Shown: one piece after another, positions 43,783-55,922 of the stretch
Layout: the number at the start of each line of letters is the position of its first letter
Numbering within the stretch: the stretch's first letter is position 1
DNA from: Agrobacterium albertimagni AOL15
GTDB taxonomy: Bacteria > Pseudomonadota > Alphaproteobacteria > Rhizobiales > Rhizobiaceae
Assembly (NCBI RefSeq): GCF_000300855.1
Contig: NZ_ALJF01000003.1
Span: 248,001-312,000, forward strand
DNA length: 64,000 bases
Direction: 5' to 3'
Made by a program: the position numbers and the translations under genes
Notes under the pieces: model-generated
Database searches by the model: none
Told to the model about the DNA's origin: nothing
The model's input: the letters and a program-made list of their open reading frames with translations, nothing else

Positions 43783-44910
43783 CTACAGGTTCCGCGCAAT
43801 CACCATCCGCTGCACATCGCTTGTGCCTTCATAGATCTGGCAGATACGGGCGTCCCGGTAGATCCGCTCAACCGGATAATCTCGCATATAGCCGTAGCCA
43901 CCATGGATCTGGATCGCATCCGAGCACACCCGCTCGGCGATTTCTGAGGCGAAGAGCTTCGCCATTGAAGCCTGGGAGATGCAAGGAATGCCCTCCTCAC
44001 GCAAGGATGCTGCATGCCAGACCATTTGCCGCGCGACCTCGATCTGCGTCGCCATGTCGGCGAGACGGAAGGCGACTGCCTGATGCTCGGCGATTGCTTT
44101 GCCGAAGGCCTTTCGCTCGCCGGCATAATCGCGTGCCGCCTCGAAGGCCGCCTGCGCCATGCCGACCGATTGTGCGGCAATCCCGATACGCCCTCCTTCC
44201 AGATTGGAAAGCGCGATGCGGTAGCCTTCCCCTTCCTCGCCGAGCCTGTTCTCGACGGGGATCCTCATTCCGTCAAAGGCAATCTGGCAGGTGTCTGACG
44301 CGTTGAGACCAAGCTTCTCCTCGACACGCAGGACCTCGTAGCCCGGTGTATCCGTCGGCACGATGAAGGCCGTGATCCCGTTCTTAGCAGCATTTGGATC
44401 AGTCACGGCAAAGACGATGATGACATGGCCGTTCTTCCCCGAGGTAATGAACTGCTTGGCGCCGTCGATGATGTAATGATCTCCCTCGCGCCGGGCGCGG
44501 GTCTTCAGGTTCGAGGCATCGGACCCTGCTTGCGGTTCCGTCAGGGCAAAGCCGCCGATCCATTCGCCGGAGGCCAGTTTTGGCAGAAAGCGCTGCCGCT
44601 GCTCCTCCGTGCCGAACTTCAGAATGGGAACGCAGCCCACCGAGCTATGGACACTCATGATCGTCGAGCAGGCGCCATCGCCCGCAGCAATTTCCTCGAC
44701 GGCGATTGCATAGGCGAGCGCGCCCGTATCCGAACCGCCATAGGCTTCCGGCACCAGCATGCCAAGCAGCCCCAGCTCACCCATTTCTCTCAATTCCTCA
44801 CGCGGGAAGCGGTGCTGACGGTCGCGTTCGGCGGCACCCGGTGCGAGCCGCTCGCGCGCAAAGCTGCGCGTCATCTCGAGGATCTGCTGTTGAAGCTCAG
44901 AAAGGATCAT
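43783..44910 (-). CDS. Short/branched-chain acyl-CoA dehydrogenase
   Basis: FAD enzyme of 375 residues. The catalytic Glu is in the C-terminal [14 protein letters not shown] (about E361), the position used by short-chain and 2-methyl-branched acyl-CoA dehydrogenases; the isovaleryl enzyme uses a different position. By context it likely oxidises isobutyryl-CoA or 2-methylbutyryl-CoA from valine and isoleucine. GAGGAAA precedes ATG 44910. Same operon as thiolase and SDR. Confidence 0.92.
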   Translation of the reverse strand: MILSELQQQILEMTRSFARERLAPGAAERDRQHRFPREELREMGELGLLGMLVPEAYGGSDTGALAYAIAVEEIAAGDGACSTIMSVHSSVGCVPILKFGTEEQRQRFLPKLASGEWIGGFALTEPQAGSDASNLKTRARREGDHYIIDGAKQFITSGKNGHVIIVFAVTDPNAAKNGITAFIVPTDTPGYEVLRVEEKLGLNASDTCQIAFDGMRIPVENRLGEEGEGYRIALSNLEGGRIGIAAQSVGMAQAAFEAARDYAGERKAFGKAIAEHQAVAFRLADMATQIEVARQMVWHAASLREEGIPCISQASMAKLFASEIAERVCSDAIQIHGGYGYMRDYPVERIYRDARICQIYEGTSDVQRMVIARNL

Positions 44911-44923
44911 GAGTTTCCTCCAA

Positions 44924-46111
44924 TCAGGGCCGCTCGATGGCGATGGCGGTCGCCTCGCCGCCACCGATGCACAAGGCTGCCATGCCGCGTTTCAGATCGT
45001 AGCGTTCGAGTGCCGCAATCAGCGTCACCAGGATCCGCGCGCCCGAGGCGCCGATCGGATGACCCAGCGCGCAGGCACCGCCGTGGACGTTAACCTTGTC
45101 ATGCGGCAAATCGAGATCGCGCATCGCGGCCATGGCAACGACGGCAAAGGCTTCGTTGATTTCAAACAGTTCGACCTCAGACAGCGGCAGGCCTATGCGA
45201 TCGGAGAGCTTCTGCAGGGCACTGATCGGCGCCGTGGCGAAGAGGCTGGGCGCCTGCGAATGCGTGGCGTGCCCAAGGATCGTGGCAAGGGGGCTAAGAC
45301 CGCGCCGCGCCGCTTCCGAGCGTCGCATCAGGACAAGCGCCGCGGCACCATCGGAGATCGAGCTGGAATTGGCAGCTGTGACAGTACCGCCTTCGCGAAA
45401 GGCGGGCTTCAGCGTCGGGATCTTCTCAGGTCTCGCCTTACCCGGCTGCTCGTCGCGATCAGCGACCTGCTCGGTTTTGCCGGAGCGCACCGTGACCGGC
45501 ACGATCTCGCGGTCAAATGCGCCATCGGCTATCGCCTTCGTCGCCCGCGTCAGCGAGGCAACGGCATAAGCATCCTGTGCTTCACGCGTAAACTGATAGG
45601 CCTCGGCGCAGTCTTCGGCGAAAGTGCCCATCAGCCTGCCCTTGTCATAGGCGTCCTCGAGCCCGTCGAGAAACATGTGGTCGAGTACGCGCCCATGGCC
45701 GAGACGGTAGCCGGCGCGGGCGCGATCCAGCAGATAGGGCGCGTTGGTCATGCTCTCCATGCCACCAGCCACCGCAATCGACGCGCTGCCAGCGGCAATC
45801 AAGTCATGGGCGAGCATGGTCGCCTTCATGCCCGAGCCGCACATCTTGTTGATGGTCGTAGCCCCTGCCGAGACAGGCAGACCGGCTCCGATCGCCGCCT
45901 GCCTTGCAGGCGCCTGACCCTGACCTGCCGGCAGAACACAGCCAAACAGGATCTCATCGACGGCATCGGCCTGAAGCCCGCTTCGGTCGAGCGCCGCCCG
46001 TATGGCGGCACCACCGAGCTCGGGCGCCGTCATACCTTGAAGCTCGCCCTGAAAACCGCCGATCGGGGTTCGGGCGGAACCGACGATGACAATGGGATCG
46101 TGCAAGTTCAT
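44924..46111 (-). CDS. Acetyl-CoA C-acyltransferase (thiolase)
   Basis: 395 residues. The nucleophile is C91 in [10 protein letters not shown]; the second pair is [16 protein letters not shown] (His) and [12 protein letters not shown] (Cys). By context it would cleave 2-methylacetoacetyl-CoA of isoleucine breakdown and may also act on acetoacetyl-CoA from leucine. GGAGGAAAG lies directly before the ATG. Confidence 0.93.
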   Translation of the reverse strand: MNLHDPIVIVGSARTPIGGFQGELQGMTAPELGGAAIRAALDRSGLQADAVDEILFGCVLPAGQGQAPARQAAIGAGLPVSAGATTINKMCGSGMKATMLAHDLIAAGSASIAVAGGMESMTNAPYLLDRARAGYRLGHGRVLDHMFLDGLEDAYDKGRLMGTFAEDCAEAYQFTREAQDAYAVASLTRATKAIADGAFDREIVPVTVRSGKTEQVADRDEQPGKARPEKIPTLKPAFREGGTVTAANSSSISDGAAALVLMRRSEAARRGLSPLATILGHATHSQAPSLFATAPISALQKLSDRIGLPLSEVELFEINEAFAVVAMAAMRDLDLPHDKVNVHGGACALGHPIGASGARILVTLIAALERYDLKRGMAALCIGGGEATAIAIERP

Positions 46112-46131
46112 CTTTCCTCCTGCGGCAGCGG

Positions 46132-46899
46132 TCAGCGCGCACCCATGCGGATGGCGCCGTCGAGACGGATGACCTCGCCGTTCAGCATGGTATTTTCAAC
46201 GATATGCCGGACAAGGGCTGCGAATTCGGCCGGTCTGCCGAGCCGGGGCGGAAACGGCACGCTCGACGCCAGACCTTCGCGCACCTGTTCCGGCATGCCG
46301 GCCATCATCGGAGTCTCGAACACACCCGGCGCAATCGACATCACCCGAATACCGAATCGTGCGAGTTCACGCGCTATCGGCAGGGTCATGGAAGCAATCC
46401 CGCCTTTCGATGCCGCATAGGCCGCCTGCCCGACCTGACCGTCAAAGGCGGCAACCGAGGCGGTGTTGACTATGACGCCGCGTTCACCCTCGGCATCGGC
46501 TTCGTTCGCCTGCATGGCGGCAGCGGCTAGCCGGATCATGTTGAAGGTGCCGACAAGATTAATCCCGATCGTCCGCGAAAAGCTCTCCAGCCCATGCGGC
46601 CCGTCGCGCCCGACGACCTTCTCCGCAGGGGCGACACCTGCGCAATTGATCAATCCCCGCAGGCTGCCGAAGGTGCTGGTCGCAGCATCGAGAGCCCTTG
46701 CGGCATCATCCGCACGGGTGACATCGGTTTCGACGAAGCGCACGTTTTCACCGAGTTCCAGCACCAGCGACTGACCGCGATCCCGATCGAGATCGGCAAT
46801 CACCACGCGACCGCCAGCCTCGACGATCATGCGCGCGGTGGCGGCCCCGAGACCGGAGCAACCGCCCGTCACGATGAAACAAGCATCCTCGACGCGCAT
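46132..46899 (-). CDS. HSD10-type 3-hydroxyacyl-CoA dehydrogenase (SDR)
   Basis: Short-chain dehydrogenase of 255 residues. NAD site [15 protein letters not shown], catalytic Ser-Tyr-Lys with [23 protein letters not shown]. It matches type II 3-hydroxyacyl-CoA / 2-methyl-3-hydroxybutyryl-CoA dehydrogenase, isoleucine step four. It is the first gene of the leftward operon with a strong GGGAGGAGG site, and is divergent from the AraC-type regulator. Confidence 0.92.
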   Translation of the reverse strand: MRVEDACFIVTGGCSGLGAATARMIVEAGGRVVIADLDRDRGQSLVLELGENVRFVETDVTRADDAARALDAATSTFGSLRGLINCAGVAPAEKVVGRDGPHGLESFSRTIGINLVGTFNMIRLAAAAMQANEADAEGERGVIVNTASVAAFDGQVGQAAYAASKGGIASMTLPIARELARFGIRVMSIAPGVFETPMMAGMPEQVREGLASSVPFPPRLGRPAEFAALVRHIVENTMLNGEVIRLDGAIRMGAR

Positions 46900-47034
46900 C
46901 GAATCCTCCTCCCAGAGGCCTTAGCAAACTCCCATTCGAACCAAACTCTATCGCGTTTCAGTGTTGCAACCGATGACGAAATAGATCCATTATCGCGGCC
47001 ACTTTTGCCACTTCGGGAGGATCCGACAGCAGTC

Positions 47035-48045
47035 ATGGCCGACATGGAACGACACATGATCTCGACCGGCTTCGTAGAGGAGGCGCTCGACAGCCTCAGA
47101 CGTGCCGGGCGGCCGACCGAACCGCTCCTGTCTCGGCTCGGCCTTCCAGCTGTCGTCGACAAGCCGGTCTCGACCCAGACCTTCGGCCGCTTGTGGCTGG
47201 CGATTGCCGAGGAACTGAATGACGAGTGTTTCGGCCTCGGCGAGAGGCCCATGCCGCGAGGCAGCTTCACGCTTCTGTGCCACTGCGTCATGCATGCGCT
47301 GACGCTCGACCGCGCGCTGCGGCGGGCGCTCCGGTTCTTGAACGTCGTCCTGGGCGAACCGACAGGGCGGCTCCTCGTCCGTGACGGAACGGCGGTGATC
47401 GAGCTTTGCGACACCGGCAAACCCCGCTCCGCCTTCGCCTATCGCAGCTACTGGATCATTCTGCATGGATTGACCTGCTGGCTGGTGGGGCGCCGCATAC
47501 CCATTCGCCTCGTCGATTTCCGCTGCAGCGAACCGGAGTTGAGCGCCGAGCACCGGCTTTTCTTCGGCGCTCCCATCCGCTTTTCACAACCGGTGAGCCG
47601 CCTTGGCTTCGATGCGTCGCTGCTCGATTTGCCGATCTCCCGCAACGAGCAGGCCTTGCGGCAATTCCTAAGGGGAGCACCGGCCAATATCCTGATCCGA
47701 TATCGATACGACGCAGGCACGGCAGCGGCAGTCCGGCGTCGGTTGGGCCAGAAAGGGCCGGCCGATTGGGGCAGTTTTGCAGACCTCGCCCGAGAGATGC
47801 GCATGTCGTCTTCGACGCTTCGCCATCGATTGCACGACGAAGGTCAAAGCTATGCTGGCATCAAGGATGACATCCGCCGCGACCTCGCACGCGACATGCT
47901 GATCAACACGCCACAGACCGTCAGCGACATTGCCGCCCGTCTTGGTTATTCGGAGCCTAGCGCCTTTTACCGCGCCTTCAAGAAATGGATGGGCGAAAGC
48001 CCCGAGGCATTCCGCAAGAGCGCAAGATCCGTTCAACTCGCTTAG
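47035..48045 (+). CDS. AraC-family regulator with N-terminal arabinose-type binding domain
   Basis: About 336 residues. The N-terminal ligand domain (about 20-215) is of the kind found in OruR/ArgR-like AraC proteins. Two C-terminal HTH units follow: FADLAREMRMSSSTLRHRLHDEG and VSDIAARLGYSEPSAFYRAFKKWMGESPEAFR. ATG 47035 is somewhat far (14 bases) from GGGAGG; ATG 47044 and 47056 are alternatives. It sits between two branched-chain amino acid catabolic operons and is the natural candidate to regulate both. Confidence 0.88.
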   Translation: MADMERHMISTGFVEEALDSLRRAGRPTEPLLSRLGLPAVVDKPVSTQTFGRLWLAIAEELNDECFGLGERPMPRGSFTLLCHCVMHALTLDRALRRALRFLNVVLGEPTGRLLVRDGTAVIELCDTGKPRSAFAYRSYWIILHGLTCWLVGRRIPIRLVDFRCSEPELSAEHRLFFGAPIRFSQPVSRLGFDASLLDLPISRNEQALRQFLRGAPANILIRYRYDAGTAAAVRRRLGQKGPADWGSFADLAREMRMSSSTLRHRLHDEGQSYAGIKDDIRRDLARDMLINTPQTVSDIAARLGYSEPSAFYRAFKKWMGESPEAFRKSARSVQLA

Positions 48046-48152
48046 CGGAAGCACGTCCCCTCATTGCGGCTATGGTAAAACTGGCCAAAAAATTCGAGGC
48101 ATTTTTGTCATGGCTTGCCACTCGCAAGACGCATACCATCCCTCTTGATTGA

Positions 48153-49427
<1,275 letters not shown>

Positions 49428-49428
49428 C

Positions 49429-50442
49429 ATGGCCAGAATGACGATGATCGAAGCGGTCCGCAGCGCCATGGATGTCTCCATGGAGCGCGACGACGACGTG
49501 GTCGTGTTCGGCGAGGACGTCGGTTATTTCGGCGGCGTGTTCCGCTGCACCCAGGGGCTCCAGGCAAAATATGGAAAGACCCGCTGCTTCGACACGCCGA
49601 TCAACGAATCCGGCATCGTGGGAGCCGCGATCGGCATGGCCGCCTACGGCTTGAAGCCCTGCGTCGAAATCCAGTTCGCAGACTACATGTACCCGGCCTA
49701 TGACCAGCTGACCCAGGAAGCCGCCCGCATCCGCTATCGGTCGAATGGCGACTTCACCTGCCCGATCGTCGTGCGCATGCCGACCGGCGGCGGCATTTTC
49801 GGCGGACAGACCCACAGCCAGAGCCCGGAAGCCCTGTTCACCCATGTCTGCGGTCTGAAAGTGGTTGTTCCATCCAATCCTTACGACGCGAAAGGCCTTC
49901 TCACTGCAGCAATCGCGGATCCTGACCCCGTCATCTTTCTGGAGCCCAAGCGCCTCTATAACGGCCCTTTCGACGGCCATCACGACCGGCCGGTGACGCC
50001 CTGGTCCCGCCATGAACTGGGAGAAGTGCCGGAAGGCTACTACACGATCCCGATCGGCAAGGCGGACATCCGCCGCGAGGGTTCTGCTGTCACCGTGATC
50101 ACCTATGGGACAATGGTGCATGTGGCGCTTGCGGCGGTCGAAGATACCGGAGTTGATGCCGAGGTCATCGATCTTCGAAGCCTGATGCCGTTGGATCTCG
50201 ATACGATCGTCAAGTCGGTTGCGAAGACAGGTCGCTGCGTCGTGGTGCATGAGGCGACACTGACCTCCGGTTTCGGCGGCGAGATCGTCGCGCTGGTGCA
50301 GGAGCATTGCTTCTACCATCTGGAAGCGCCGGTCATGCGCGTCGCCGGTTGGGACACGCCCTATCCGCATGCGCAGGAATGGGACTACTTCCCCGGCCCC
50401 GGCAGGGTCGGCCGTGCGCTCATCGACGTCATGGAGGCCTGA
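49429..50442 (+). CDS. bkdA2: Branched-chain 2-oxo acid dehydrogenase E1 beta
   Basis: 337 residues of the transketolase pyrimidine and C-terminal domains. Typical BCKDH beta stretches are FGEDVGYFGGVFRCTQGL, NESGIVGAAIGMAAYG and EIQFADYMYPAYDQL. The end carries GWDTPYPHAQEWDYFPGPGRV. It starts 1 base after E1 alpha and ends 3 bases before E2, so it is translated as part of one unit. Confidence 0.95.
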   Translation: MARMTMIEAVRSAMDVSMERDDDVVVFGEDVGYFGGVFRCTQGLQAKYGKTRCFDTPINESGIVGAAIGMAAYGLKPCVEIQFADYMYPAYDQLTQEAARIRYRSNGDFTCPIVVRMPTGGGIFGGQTHSQSPEALFTHVCGLKVVVPSNPYDAKGLLTAAIADPDPVIFLEPKRLYNGPFDGHHDRPVTPWSRHELGEVPEGYYTIPIGKADIRREGSAVTVITYGTMVHVALAAVEDTGVDAEVIDLRSLMPLDLDTIVKSVAKTGRCVVVHEATLTSGFGGEIVALVQEHCFYHLEAPVMRVAGWDTPYPHAQEWDYFPGPGRVGRALIDVMEA

Positions 50443-50445
50443 GCC

Positions 50446-51714
50446 ATGGGCGAGTTCACGATCAAGATGCCCGATGTCGGCGAAGGCGTGGCCGAGGCTG
50501 AGCTTGTCGAATGGATGGTGAAAATAGGCGATCCCGTGCGCGAAGACATGATGGTAGCCGCCGTGATGACCGACAAGGCAACCGTGGAAATCCCCACACC
50601 TGTCAGCGGCACTGTGGTCTGGCTCGCCGGCGACGTGGGAGACACGATCGCGGTCAAGGCACCCCTCATACGGATCGCGACGGACGCCACGGGCGACGAG
50701 CCGGCGGCACCGGAGACGTCAGATATTCCGACGCCCCCGCCGCAGGAGATCACGACAGCCGAACCGCCGCGCATGCCGGCCAAGGCGGCCCCGCCGGCAG
50801 CACCAACCGCACCTCCGGCCCGGCAACCCTCGCCCGAATTCGACAAGCCGCTCGCCGCACCCTCGGTCCGCCTGCTGGCCCGCGAGAACGGCATCGACCT
50901 GCGCCTGCTGCGCGGAAGCGGACCGGCCGGACGCATCCTGCGCGAGGATGTCGAGCAGTATCTTGCCCGCGGTGCCGATCCAGCACCCGCGATCTCCGGT
51001 TTTGCCAAGAAGACCGCGCGTGAGGAGATCAAGCTGACCGGTCTGCGGCGCCGGATCGCCGAGAAGATGTTCGTCTCCACCTCACGTATTCCCCATATCA
51101 CATACGTGGAGGAAGTGGACGTCACAGCGCTCGAAGAACTGCGCGCCAAGATGAATGCCGAACGCCGGCCCGACCAGCCGAAGCTGACGCTCCTGCCCTT
51201 CCTGATGCGCGCCATGGTCAAGGCGGTCGTCGAGCAGCCGGATGTCAACGCGACCTTCGACGACGACGCCGGCATGCTCACCCGTTTCGGCGCGGTGCAT
51301 ATCGGCATCGCCACGCAGACCGCGAGCGGCCTTGCGGTGCCGGTGGTCAAACATGCCGAGGCACGCGGCATCTGGGATTGCGCGACCGAAATGAACAGGC
51401 TCGCCGAAGCCACCCGTGCCGGCACGGCGACCCGCGACGAACTCACCGGCTCGACCATCACCATTTCCTCACTGGGCGCGCTTGGCGGCATCGTCTCGAC
51501 CCCCGTCATCAACCACCCGGAAGTCGCCATCGTCGGCGTCAACAAGATCGCCACCCGGCCCGTCTGGGACGGCGTGCAATTTGTACCGCGCAAGATGATG
51601 AACCTCTCCTCCAGCTTCGATCACCGCATCGTCGATGGCTGGAACGCCGCCACCTTCGTCCAGCGCCTGCGGGTGCTGATGGAGACCCCGGCACTGATCT
51701 TTATCGAAGGCTGA
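50446..51714 (+). CDS. bkdB: Branched-chain 2-oxo acid dehydrogenase E2 (dihydrolipoyl acyltransferase)
   Basis: 422 residues. One lipoyl domain (1-80) with lipoyl-Lys K44 in MTDKATVEI, a Pro/Ala-rich linker (about 85-125), a peripheral subunit-binding domain (about 133-170, SVRLLARENGID...GRILREDVEQYL), and the catalytic core ending in SSSFDHRIVDGW, which carries the active His. It forms the core of the complex. Confidence 0.95.
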   Translation: MGEFTIKMPDVGEGVAEAELVEWMVKIGDPVREDMMVAAVMTDKATVEIPTPVSGTVVWLAGDVGDTIAVKAPLIRIATDATGDEPAAPETSDIPTPPPQEITTAEPPRMPAKAAPPAAPTAPPARQPSPEFDKPLAAPSVRLLARENGIDLRLLRGSGPAGRILREDVEQYLARGADPAPAISGFAKKTAREEIKLTGLRRRIAEKMFVSTSRIPHITYVEEVDVTALEELRAKMNAERRPDQPKLTLLPFLMRAMVKAVVEQPDVNATFDDDAGMLTRFGAVHIGIATQTASGLAVPVVKHAEARGIWDCATEMNRLAEATRAGTATRDELTGSTITISSLGALGGIVSTPVINHPEVAIVGVNKIATRPVWDGVQFVPRKMMNLSSSFDHRIVDGWNAATFVQRLRVLMETPALIFIEG

Positions 51715-51717
51715 GCC

Positions 51718-53112
51718 ATGAAAGAGATTTCCTGCAAACTTCTCATCATCGGTGCTGGCCCGGGTGGCTATGTCTGCGCCATCAAGGCCGGCCAGCTCGG
51801 CATCGATACCGTCATTGTGGAACAGGGCCGTCCTGGCGGCACCTGCCTTACGATCGGCTGCATCCCGTCCAAGGCGCTCATTCATGCGGCCGAGACTTTC
51901 GACAAGGCCCGCGCGCTGTCCTCCGGGGAGAACGCGCTTGGCATCCGCGTCGAGGGCGCCTCGATCGATCTCTCCAAAACCATGGCCTGGAAGGACGCCA
52001 TCGTCGGCCGGCTGACCGGCGGCGTCTCCAACCTCTTGCAGAAGGCGCGGGTGAAGATCGTTCACGGCCACGCGCACTTCCGCGACGGCAAGACGGTGGA
52101 GGTTGAGACAGAGACCGGCCTGCAGGTCATCCGGACGGAGACCGTGGTCATCGCCACGGGCTCCGATACCGTCGAGCTTCCGACCCTACCTTTCGGCGGC
52201 AAGGTCATTTCCTCCACCGAGGCCCTGTCCCTGACGGAACTGCCCAAGCAACTCGTTGTCGTCGGCGGCGGCTATATTGGGCTCGAACTCGGAACCGCTT
52301 TCGCTCGCATGGGATCTGAAGTCACCGTGGTCGAGGCGACATCGCAGATCCTGCCGCTCTACGACGCCGATCTGGTCAAACCGGTTCTGCGAAGGTTGAG
52401 CGAACGCGGCATCAAGGTGCTGACGGATGCGCGAGCCGTCGGCCTTTTCGACACGGGCGAGGCGCTGGTCGTCGAGACCGCAGAGGGACGGCGCGAACTG
52501 CCGGCAGATCGCATTCTGGTCGCCGTCGGGCGGCGGCCGCGCACCACGGGTTCGGGCCTCGAAGAACTCGATCTCGACCGGATCGGCTCGTTCCTGCAGG
52601 TCGATGACCGCTGCCACACATCCATGCGCGGGGTCTACGCAATCGGCGACGTGACCGGTGAACCGATGCTCGCCCATCGCGCCATGGCGCAGGGCGAGAT
52701 GGTCGCCGAGATTGTCGCCGGGCGCAAGCGCGCCTGGGACAAGCGCTGCATCCCCGCCATCTGCTTCACCGATCCCGAAATCGTCAGCGCCGGTCTTTTG
52801 CCGGAGGAGGCGCGCAGCCACGGCTTTGATGTGAGAATCGGCCAGTTCCCCTTCACCGCCAATGGAAGGGCGATGACCGTGGAAGATGAAGACGGCTTCG
52901 TGCGTGTCGTGGCGCGTGCGGATACGCATGCCGTGCTGGGCCTGCAAGCGGTCGGCGCGGGCGTCTCGGAATTTGCCTCGACCTTTGCCATCGCCATCGA
53001 AATGGGCGCGCGGCTGGAGGATATCGCTGCCACCATCCATGCCCATCCCACACGCGGCGAAGCTCTGCAGGAAGCTGCGCTCAAGGCGCTGGGCCATGCA
53101 TTGCATATTTGA
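51718..53112 (+). CDS. lpdV: Dihydrolipoamide dehydrogenase E3 of the BCKDH complex
   Basis: 464 residues. FAD site IIGAGPGGYVCAI, redox disulphide C43-LTIG-C48, NAD site VVGGGYIGLELGTAF, FAD-closing YAIGDVTGEPMLAH, and catalytic His/Glu in IHAHPTRGEALQEA. Dedicated E3 for the complex, encoded 3 bases after E2. Confidence 0.95.
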   Translation: MKEISCKLLIIGAGPGGYVCAIKAGQLGIDTVIVEQGRPGGTCLTIGCIPSKALIHAAETFDKARALSSGENALGIRVEGASIDLSKTMAWKDAIVGRLTGGVSNLLQKARVKIVHGHAHFRDGKTVEVETETGLQVIRTETVVIATGSDTVELPTLPFGGKVISSTEALSLTELPKQLVVVGGGYIGLELGTAFARMGSEVTVVEATSQILPLYDADLVKPVLRRLSERGIKVLTDARAVGLFDTGEALVVETAEGRRELPADRILVAVGRRPRTTGSGLEELDLDRIGSFLQVDDRCHTSMRGVYAIGDVTGEPMLAHRAMAQGEMVAEIVAGRKRAWDKRCIPAICFTDPEIVSAGLLPEEARSHGFDVRIGQFPFTANGRAMTVEDEDGFVRVVARADTHAVLGLQAVGAGVSEFASTFAIAIEMGARLEDIAATIHAHPTRGEALQEAALKALGHALHI

Positions 53113-53156
53113 CCGGCCTTCCGGTTCGCATGATCTGAAATCGCAGAGGAAGCCCC

Positions 53157-54320
53157 ATGACCGAATTGGACTTCAGGCTTGGCGAAACGGCGGACATGAT
53201 CCGCGACACGACGGCGCGCTTCGCCCGCGAGCGCATCGCCCCGATCGCTGCGGACATCGATAAGCATGATCGTTTCCCGGTTGAACTCTGGCCGGCCATG
53301 GGCGACCTCGGACTGCATGGCATCAGGGTCGCTGAAGAGGATGGCGGTCTCGGCCTCGGCTATCTCGACCATGTTGTCGCCTGCGAGGAAATCAGTCGGG
53401 CCTCAGCCTCGGTCGGCCTGTCCTACGGCGCCCATTCCAATCTGTGCATCAACCAGATCGCGCGCTGGGGTTCGAGCGCGCAAAAGGCGAAGTATCTGCC
53501 CGGCCTGATGTCTGGAGACCATGTCGGCAGTCTCGCCATGTCCGAAGCCGGCGCCGGATCCGACGTCGTCTCCATGCGGCTGCGCGCCGACAGGGTCGAG
53601 GGCGGCTTCCGCCTGAGCGGCACGAAGTTCTGGATCACAAATGCACCCTATGCGCAGACGCTCGTGGTCTATGCCAAGACCGAGCCGGAGGCTGGATCGA
53701 AGGGCATCACGGCCTTTCTCATCGAAAAGGATTTCCCCGGCTTCTCGATCGGTCAGAAGATCGACAAGGTTGGAATGCGCGGCTCGCCCACGGCCGAACT
53801 CGTTTTCCAGGACTGCTTCGTTCCTCAGGAAAACGTCATGGGCCCGCTCAACGGCGGGGTGAAGGTGCTGATGTCCGGCCTCGACTACGAGCGGGTGGTG
53901 CTGTCCGGGATCCAGCTCGGCATCATGCAGGCCTGCCTCGACGTCGTCCTGCCTTATGTCAGGGAGCGCCGGCAGTTTGGCCGACCGATCGGAAGCTTCC
54001 AACTGATGCAGGCCAAGATCGCCGACATGGTCGTGGCGCTGAACTCCGCCCGCGCCTATGTCTATGCCGTGGCGCGTGCCTGCGATGCCGGCCAGACAAC
54101 GCGCCAGGATGCGGCCGGCGCAATCCTCTATGCGTCTGAGAACGCGGTGAAAGTGGCCGAACAGGCGATCCAGGCCCTGGGCGGTGCCGGTTACACCAAA
54201 GACTGGCCCGTTGAGCGCTACTGGCGTGACGCAAAGCTTCTCGATATCGGCGCAGGCACCAACGAGGTACGCCGCATGCTGATCGGCCGCGAGGTCATCG
54301 GTGCAGAGGGGATGAGCTGA
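53157..54320 (+). CDS. liuA: Isovaleryl-CoA dehydrogenase
   Basis: FAD enzyme of 387 residues, leucine step three, isovaleryl-CoA to 3-methylcrotonyl-CoA. The catalytic Glu is E245 in GLDYERVVL, the position special to isovaleryl-CoA dehydrogenases. The usual C-terminal Glu position reads [10 protein letters not shown] with Ala instead. It overlaps the carboxylase beta gene by one base. Confidence 0.95.
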   Translation: MTELDFRLGETADMIRDTTARFARERIAPIAADIDKHDRFPVELWPAMGDLGLHGIRVAEEDGGLGLGYLDHVVACEEISRASASVGLSYGAHSNLCINQIARWGSSAQKAKYLPGLMSGDHVGSLAMSEAGAGSDVVSMRLRADRVEGGFRLSGTKFWITNAPYAQTLVVYAKTEPEAGSKGITAFLIEKDFPGFSIGQKIDKVGMRGSPTAELVFQDCFVPQENVMGPLNGGVKVLMSGLDYERVVLSGIQLGIMQACLDVVLPYVRERRQFGRPIGSFQLMQAKIADMVVALNSARAYVYAVARACDAGQTTRQDAAGAILYASENAVKVAEQAIQALGGAGYTKDWPVERYWRDAKLLDIGAGTNEVRRMLIGREVIGAEGMS

Positions 54321-55915
54321 TGCCGATACTCTCGACCATGCTCGACCGCAACAGCGAAGGCTTCAAAGCCAATGCGGCCCGCAACGCCGCGCTTGCCGAA
54401 AAACTGAAGTCGAAGGTGGCCACCGCCGCATTGGGCGGGGCTGAAAGCCATCGCCAACGGCATGTGGCGCGCGGCAAGCTTCTGCCCCGCGACCGCGTAT
54501 TGCGGCTCCTCGACCCCGGCTCTCCTTTCCTCGAGATCGGGCAACTGGCCGCCGGTGGCATGTATGGCGACGAGGCCCCGGGCGCCGGGATGATTGCCGG
54601 CATCGGGCGGGTCTCCGGTCGCGAATGCATGATCATCGCCCATGATCCGACAGTGAAGGGCGGCGCCTATTTTCCGATGACGGTCAAGAAGCATCTGAGA
54701 GCCCAGGAGATCGCTTGGGAAAATCGCCTGCCCTGCATCTATCTGGTGGATTCCGGCGGCGCCAACCTGCCGCACCAGGCCGAGGTCTTCCCCGACCGCG
54801 ATCATTTCGGCCGGATCTTCTACAATCAGGCGCAGATGTCTGCCGCCGGTATTCCGCAGATCGCCTGCGTCATGGGAAGCTGCACGGCGGGCGGCGCCTA
54901 TGTGCCTGCCATGTCCGATGAAACGGTGATCGTCCACAATCAGGGCACCATCTTCCTCGCCGGCCCGCCGCTGGTCAAAGCCGCAACCGGCGAGGTGATC
55001 TCGGCCGAAGATCTGGGTGGCGCCGATGTGCATGGCCGCAAATCCGGCCTTGTCGACCATTTGGCGGAAAACGACGAACACGCGCTACTGATCGTGCGCG
55101 ACATCGTTGCGACATTGAACCGACCAAAGACGGTGGACATCGAGCTGACCAAGCCGCGCCCTCCCCTGTTCGACCCGAGTGAACTCTACGGCGTGATCCC
55201 GCAGGACCTGCGCACACCCTATGACGTGCGCGAGGTGATCGCCCGTCTCGTCGATGGTTCCGAACTGCAGGAGTTCAAGCCGCTCTACGGAAGTACGCTT
55301 GTCTGCGGCTTCGCCCATCTCTGGGGCATTCCGATCGCCATCCTCGCCAACAACGGGGTCCTGTTTTCCGAAAGCGCGCTGAAGGGCGCCCATTTCATCG
55401 AACTCGCCTGCCAGCGACGCATTCCGCTGCTCTTCCTGCAGAACATTTCCGGTTTCATGGTCGGCGGGAAATACGAGGCCGACGGCATCGCCAAACATGG
55501 CGCCAAGCTGGTGACCGCAGTCTCCTGCGCGCAGGTGCCGAAGATCACCGTGCTGATCGGCGGCAGTTTCGGGGCCGGCAATTACGGCATGTGCGGTCGC
55601 GCCTTTCAGCCGCGCTTCCTGTTTTCCTGGCCGAATGCCCGCATCTCCGTCATGGGGGGCGAACAGGCTGCGTCCGTGCTGGCGACCGTCCACCGCGACG
55701 CCGAAAGCTGGACGCCTGAGGAGGCCGAGGCCTTCAAGGCGCCGATCCGGCAGAAATACGAGGACGAAGGCAACCCCTATCACGCAACGGCCAGGATGTG
55801 GGACGACGGCATCATCGACCCGGCCCAGACCCGCGACGTGCTCGGCCTAGCCTTTTCCGCAACGCTGAACGCCCCGATCCCCGAGCGGGCGCAGTTCGGC
55901 ATTTTCCGGATGTGA
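54320..55915 (+). CDS. liuB: 3-Methylcrotonyl-CoA carboxylase, carboxyltransferase (beta) subunit
   Basis: 531 residues, two crotonase-type halves. Stretches such as [31 protein letters not shown] and [15 protein letters not shown] are typical of MCC beta and distinguish it from propionyl-CoA carboxylase. It transfers carboxybiotin CO2 to 3-methylcrotonyl-CoA to give 3-methylglutaconyl-CoA. Shares its first base with the end of liuA. Confidence 0.95.
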   Translation: MPILSTMLDRNSEGFKANAARNAALAEKLKSKVATAALGGAESHRQRHVARGKLLPRDRVLRLLDPGSPFLEIGQLAAGGMYGDEAPGAGMIAGIGRVSGRECMIIAHDPTVKGGAYFPMTVKKHLRAQEIAWENRLPCIYLVDSGGANLPHQAEVFPDRDHFGRIFYNQAQMSAAGIPQIACVMGSCTAGGAYVPAMSDETVIVHNQGTIFLAGPPLVKAATGEVISAEDLGGADVHGRKSGLVDHLAENDEHALLIVRDIVATLNRPKTVDIELTKPRPPLFDPSELYGVIPQDLRTPYDVREVIARLVDGSELQEFKPLYGSTLVCGFAHLWGIPIAILANNGVLFSESALKGAHFIELACQRRIPLLFLQNISGFMVGGKYEADGIAKHGAKLVTAVSCAQVPKITVLIGGSFGAGNYGMCGRAFQPRFLFSWPNARISVMGGEQAASVLATVHRDAESWTPEEAEAFKAPIRQKYEDEGNPYHATARMWDDGIIDPAQTRDVLGLAFSATLNAPIPERAQFGIFRM

Positions 55916-55922
55916 GGCGAAG

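Noticed and set aside
44909-46420. 503-codon plus-strand frame opposite thiolase and SDR genes
   Set aside because: It spans two genes on the other strand that both have intact catalytic motifs and ribosome sites.
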